A stretch of DNA of 9,824 bases, taken from the NCBI GenBank assembly GCA_947178085.1, contig CAMWWS010000078.1:1-9824 (forward strand), written 5' to 3'. This document shows, piece by piece, positions 6,689 through 9,824 of the stretch; the stretch's first letter is position 1; the number at the start of each line of letters is the position of its first letter. The notes beneath the pieces are model-generated. The model was not told where the DNA came from, did not search any database, and was given only the letters and a program-made list of their open reading frames with translations. A program made the translations under genes and the position numbers. Source of the DNA: an uncultured Lachnospiraceae bacterium (lineage in GTDB: Bacteria; Bacillota_A; Clostridia; Lachnospirales; Lachnospiraceae).

Positions 6689-8641
6689 ATGGTTATCCAG
6701 CATAATTTAAGGGCTCTGAATGCCACTCGTAATTTGAATACGACGGTCGATAAAAAAGCAAAATCGACGGAAAAACTTTCGTCCGGATATAGAATCAACA
6801 ATGGGGCGGATAATGCGGCAGGTATGGCGATATCTGAAAACATGCGCAGACGGATTAGGGGAATGCAGCAGGCTTCTTTTAATACCAAAGATGGTATTTC
6901 TTTCGCCCAAAGCGCAGAAGGTGCGCTGAATGAAGTACATGACCTTCTTCATAGAGCCAATGAGCTGGCAGTGAAGGCAGCGAATGATACGAATCAGCAG
7001 GAAGACAGAAAGGCAATCTATGACGAAATTGCGCAGTTACATAAAGAGATTAACAGAATTGCTCAGAGTATGCAGTTTAACGAAATTGATATGTTTGATT
7101 CTTCCCATGTGCCTTCTGACGAAAAGTACGATTCCAAACTGACGGATGATGTTTCGGATATTATTTTTCTGGATGCGGATTATATGTCATTTGAAATGCA
7201 GGATTTTTCAGGTTCTATTTCTCAGGCACAGGCTGCGGGCAAGGTGTTTACGCAGAATGGGCTGGCGGGTTTTGCCGAGGCAATAAGAGATACTTATATG
7301 CCGACATTATTGGGAGATATTGTCTCCGCATTGCCTCAGTCTGCAATACCTACGGTTTCAGGAATGCAGATTGGACTGAAAATGTATTATGAAAACGATT
7401 CCACATTGGCCTATGTTTCTTCCAATGGAATTTCTTTCCAGCTTGGTATAAATTTAAAATATTTAAATGAATCCGGTGGTAAAATAGGAATGACGGATGA
7501 CCTTGCTACAACAATTGCCCACGAAATGACTCATGCAGTTATGTTCGATGCAACAACGAACGGAATGCTGGGTGTGCATGGGGCGGATCAGTTCCCTTCA
7601 TGGTTTGTAGAAGGCACTGCGCAGGCGGTTGGCGGGGCAATAAACTATTGTTCAGATCTTGTTTATAATGTCATGCCGAAAGGCGATGGAGCAATCAAGA
7701 ACTGGCTATCCAAATTAACGGATTCCTCAAATCCATACAATGCTTACGCTCAGGGTTATATTGCCAGCATGTATTTAGGCTATGTTGCAGGCGGAAGTAA
7801 GGCTGTGGACGCCTCCACCATTTCTTCCGGTCTGGACAGCATTATAAAAGATATTGAGGACGGTTATTCTTTGGGACAGGCCATTTCGCGTAAGACCGGC
7901 GGAAAATATTATGATTTGGCTGACTTCGAGGATAGTTTTTCAAAAGATGCGGTACAGTTTGCAAAAGATCTGGTTGCAGCAATCGGAAATGGCACCGGTT
8001 CCATTGCATCTCCGAATGGGCTTTCCGGTTCCAAAGCTTCTCTTCTTGGAGGTGGTGCCAACAGTGATTATTTTGTTTTGAATGTGGATCAACAAAGCTT
8101 TGTGAATAATCTGGGTGGGAAAAACACATATACAGGCGGAGGCGCTACTACAACAGGCGGTTTGGACAAAGATGGGAATGTTAATCCGGATGCTGAGAGT
8201 ACATGGGGAAGTTCATCGGATGCAAAAAAGGGAACCGTGCAGCGTTCGGGTATTCTCTCAGTACAGGTTGGAGCGGAAGCACACCAGATGATAGAACTCA
8301 GCACATTCATGTTGTCCACGAATGACCTTGGGATTGCGGATGTTAAGGTAGATTCTATGGAAAATGCCGGAAAAGCAATTGATAAATATAAAACGGCAAT
8401 TAACTGTATCTCCATTATGCGTTCGGAATATGGCGCTATACAGAACAGGCTGGAACATACGATGTCCAATCTGGATAATATGGTGGAAAAAATGCAGTCG
8501 GCAGAGTCACTCGTTCGGGATGCGGATATTGCGGACGAGATGGTTGAATATTCTATCAATAGTATTCTGGAACAGTCGGGCGTATCCGTTCTGGCACAGG
8601 CGAACCAGAGCGCTCAGAATGCTATGAGACTTTTGCAATAA
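6689..8641 (+). CDS. Flagellinolysin: flagellin with an inserted zinc metallopeptidase domain
   Basis: A 650-residue flagellin exported by the flagellar type III apparatus and polymerised into the filament. Residues 1 to about 138 are the conserved D0/D1 N-terminus (QHNLRALNATRNLN, KLSSGYRINNGADNAAGMAI, ANELAVKAAN). Residues about 514-650 are the matching C-terminal D1/D0 (YGAIQNRLEHTMSNLDN, LAQANQSAQNAMRLLQ). The variable middle region, about residues 140-510, instead holds a peptidase: HEMTH at 278-282 gives two zinc His and the catalytic Glu279, and WFVEGTAQA supplies the likely third ligand Glu308. This gluzincin pattern inside flagellin defines the flagellinolysin family, in which active protease decorates the filament (described for Clostridium haemolyticum). 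There is no signal peptide, as expected. GGGAGG lies eight bases before the ATG. The gene follows the CxxC protein by 21 nt, and no convincing sigma-28 promoter precedes it. Substrates cannot be read from the sequence. Confidence 0.95.
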   Translation: MVIQHNLRALNATRNLNTTVDKKAKSTEKLSSGYRINNGADNAAGMAISENMRRRIRGMQQASFNTKDGISFAQSAEGALNEVHDLLHRANELAVKAANDTNQQEDRKAIYDEIAQLHKEINRIAQSMQFNEIDMFDSSHVPSDEKYDSKLTDDVSDIIFLDADYMSFEMQDFSGSISQAQAAGKVFTQNGLAGFAEAIRDTYMPTLLGDIVSALPQSAIPTVSGMQIGLKMYYENDSTLAYVSSNGISFQLGINLKYLNESGGKIGMTDDLATTIAHEMTHAVMFDATTNGMLGVHGADQFPSWFVEGTAQAVGGAINYCSDLVYNVMPKGDGAIKNWLSKLTDSSNPYNAYAQGYIASMYLGYVAGGSKAVDASTISSGLDSIIKDIEDGYSLGQAISRKTGGKYYDLADFEDSFSKDAVQFAKDLVAAIGNGTGSIASPNGLSGSKASLLGGGANSDYFVLNVDQQSFVNNLGGKNTYTGGGATTTGGLDKDGNVNPDAESTWGSSSDAKKGTVQRSGILSVQVGAEAHQMIELSTFMLSTNDLGIADVKVDSMENAGKAIDKYKTAINCISIMRSEYGAIQNRLEHTMSNLDNMVEKMQSAESLVRDADIADEMVEYSINSILEQSGVSVLAQANQSAQNAMRLLQ

Positions 8642-8685
8642 TATTATCAGAATCATTTCATGATTTTAAATTTGGATCGGAGGGT

Positions 8686-8712
8686 TAAGAAAACACGAAA
8701 TCAGTCCGAAAT
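8686..8712 (+). promoter_or_regulatory. Candidate sigma-28 (SigD-type) promoter upstream of the DUF6240-like gene
   Basis: TAAG (8686-8689), 15 bases, then TCCGAAAT (8705-8712) resembles the flagellar sigma consensus TAAA-N15-GCCGATAT at 3/4 and 6/8 positions, including the CCGA core. Transcription from here would give a leader of about 55 bases before the ATG at 8775. A sigma-28 promoter fits a late flagellar gene, but the match is imperfect. Confidence 0.35.
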
Positions 8713-8740
8713 AAAGGGTGAATGTAAAGATACAAAATAC

Positions 8741-8746
8741 TATAAT
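8741..8746 (+). promoter_or_regulatory. Candidate sigma-A -10 element
   Basis: A perfect TATAAT lies 28 bases before the ATG at 8775. The best partner 17 bases upstream, GTGAAT at 8718-8723, matches TTGACA at only three positions. It is therefore a weaker alternative to the sigma-28-like site just upstream. Confidence 0.22.
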
Positions 8747-8774
8747 GAAATAACCTGCTACATGGAGAGTGTAA

Positions 8775-9824
8775 ATGAAGATAACATTTGACAATAATAA
8801 CACTATAAATAATGTAGATAGGGGAATGACAACTACATACCGGAGCACTCATACGGAAAAGATGAGCCAGATGGGTGCATATACATTAGACATTTCTGGA
8901 ACAGTTATGGATAACAATGCTTACAAAGGTCATGGAAAGACTACAGAAGACGTAATGCAGATAGCAGGGCAGACGGATATTGCCATGCAGAGAGACTATA
9001 TCACAGTTATGTCTAATTCTATGTCTACGGATGATTTTAAGAAGATGACACAGGATGGTTATCATGTCGGAGACATGGAAGCAGAGGAAGTTGTCACTAT
9101 CCTGGATAATATTAAAGCAGAGCTGGCTAAGAGCGGTGTACAGATAGAAGGGTATACTGATCAGATTGATATGGAGGCGCTTGAGAACATTGTAGGAAGC
9201 GAAGCCTTTGCAAGAGAGCTTTACATGCAGTTTGCAAAGCAGGATATTCCTGTCACGGAAGAAAATGCAAGAAACGCGAAGGAAGCTTATGATAAAGCGA
9301 AAGAACTTCAGGAAATGACGGAAGGCAGCATGAAATATATGGTGGAGAACCATATGAAGCCGACCATTGACAATCTGTATCGGGCAGATTATAGTTCAAC
9401 TGCGGATGGAGACAGGCAGGGCAGGGGATACTATGCGGATGCTTCCGGATATTATGCAAAAAAAGCAGAAGAGTTTAACTGGCAGCAGTTATTGCCACAA
9501 ATGGAGAAAATAATAGAGGAAGCCGGTCTGGATGTAGAGGAAGATACTCTGAATGATGCAAAATGGCTTATTGAAAAAGGGCTTCCACTGACACCGGAAG
9601 CTTTGGTAGATTTGCATAGGCTGGAGAATTTGAAACTACCACAGGATGAAAAACAGATTTTATCTGCAGTCGCGGCATCGATAGCGGATGGGAAAAGTGC
9701 GGGAGAGGCTAATCTTTCAGACAGCAGAAGCAATCTGGAAAAAGCGGCGGATTATGTGGAAAGATTTGCACGTATTAAGGATGAGACGGTTGATAAGGCT
9801 GCTGCAGAAGAAAGAACCTTGACG
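8775..9824 (+). CDS. DUF6240-like helical-repeat protein next to flagellin (partial, runs off the window)
   Basis: An open frame of 350 codons from the ATG at 8775 to the last base, with no stop. GGAG lies seven bases before the start. The style (MKITFDNNN opening, EDVMQIAGQTDIAMQRDYITVMSNSMS, RQGRGYYADASGYYAKKAEE) matches my recollection of DUF6240 proteins found near flagellar genes in Lachnospiraceae, but that name is from memory. It is acidic, almost entirely helical, and has no signal peptide or membrane span. A repeated element of the form IPVTEEN occurs at residues 158, 195 (KPTIDN) and 270 (LPLTPEA). The spacings are about 37 and 75 residues, as if built from helical units of about 37 residues. 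A FliK-like or other flagellar assembly role is only inference from position. Confidence 0.75.
   Translation, partial: MKITFDNNNTINNVDRGMTTTYRSTHTEKMSQMGAYTLDISGTVMDNNAYKGHGKTTEDVMQIAGQTDIAMQRDYITVMSNSMSTDDFKKMTQDGYHVGDMEAEEVVTILDNIKAELAKSGVQIEGYTDQIDMEALENIVGSEAFARELYMQFAKQDIPVTEENARNAKEAYDKAKELQEMTEGSMKYMVENHMKPTIDNLYRADYSSTADGDRQGRGYYADASGYYAKKAEEFNWQQLLPQMEKIIEEAGLDVEEDTLNDAKWLIEKGLPLTPEALVDLHRLENLKLPQDEKQILSAVAASIADGKSAGEANLSDSRSNLEKAADYVERFARIKDETVDKAAAEERTLT

Noticed and set aside
6881..7131. Fusion by misassembly as an explanation for the peptidase inside flagellin
   Set aside because: The frame is continuous, both flagellin ends are intact and the architecture is an established family.
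8718..8753. GTG-initiated 11-codon frame in the leader of the DUF6240-like gene
   Set aside because: It is very short with no recognisable product or conserved feature; a leader peptide cannot be supported.

Overview
The window looks like chromosomal DNA from a motile, low-to-moderate G+C member of the Clostridia, most likely Lachnospiraceae. This is judged from protein style (KsgA opening MKTLGN, a TatD with AHYDD, a large acidic TPR protein, a flagellar locus ending in a DUF6240-like protein), from strong GGAGG-type ribosome binding sites, and from tight same-strand gene packing. All seven genes are on the + strand. No tRNA, rRNA, CRISPR array, insertion sequence or integrase is visible.

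Positions 1-1703 are a housekeeping pair: a TatD-family metal-dependent nuclease followed 30 nt later by ksgA/rsmA, the 16S rRNA dimethyladenosine transferase. Two points stand out. The TatD protein has lost the first histidine of its HxH metal motif (Pro-Ala-His). The RNase M5 gene (rnmV), which often lies between tatD and ksgA in Firmicutes, is absent.

Positions 1749-6219 form a second transcription unit. It starts at a well-formed sigma-A-type promoter and a TTG-initiated gene. That gene encodes an 822-residue, very acidic protein with TPR-like repeats at its N-terminus and what looks like a degenerate CbbX/SpoVK-like AAA+ domain at its C-terminus, with the Walker A lysine, Walker B residues and arginine finger replaced. 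It is followed 23 nt later by glgB, a glycogen branching enzyme with all catalytic residues present. A 13-bp inverted repeat closes this unit.

Positions 6281-9824 are an accessory flagellar region. A 128-residue protein with four CxxC pairs lies 21 nt upstream of a flagellin whose variable middle region is replaced by a zinc metallopeptidase (HEMTH, then Glu 26 residues later). This is a flagellinolysin, a flagellin that makes the filament proteolytic. After a 133-nt leader with a possible sigma-28-type promoter, the 5' 350 codons of a large helical-repeat protein (DUF6240-like) run off the end of the window. The flagellinolysin is the most biologically striking item, although the family is already described. 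The pseudo-AAA+/TPR protein, the CxxC partner gene and the repeat-rich protein beside it are the less understood parts.
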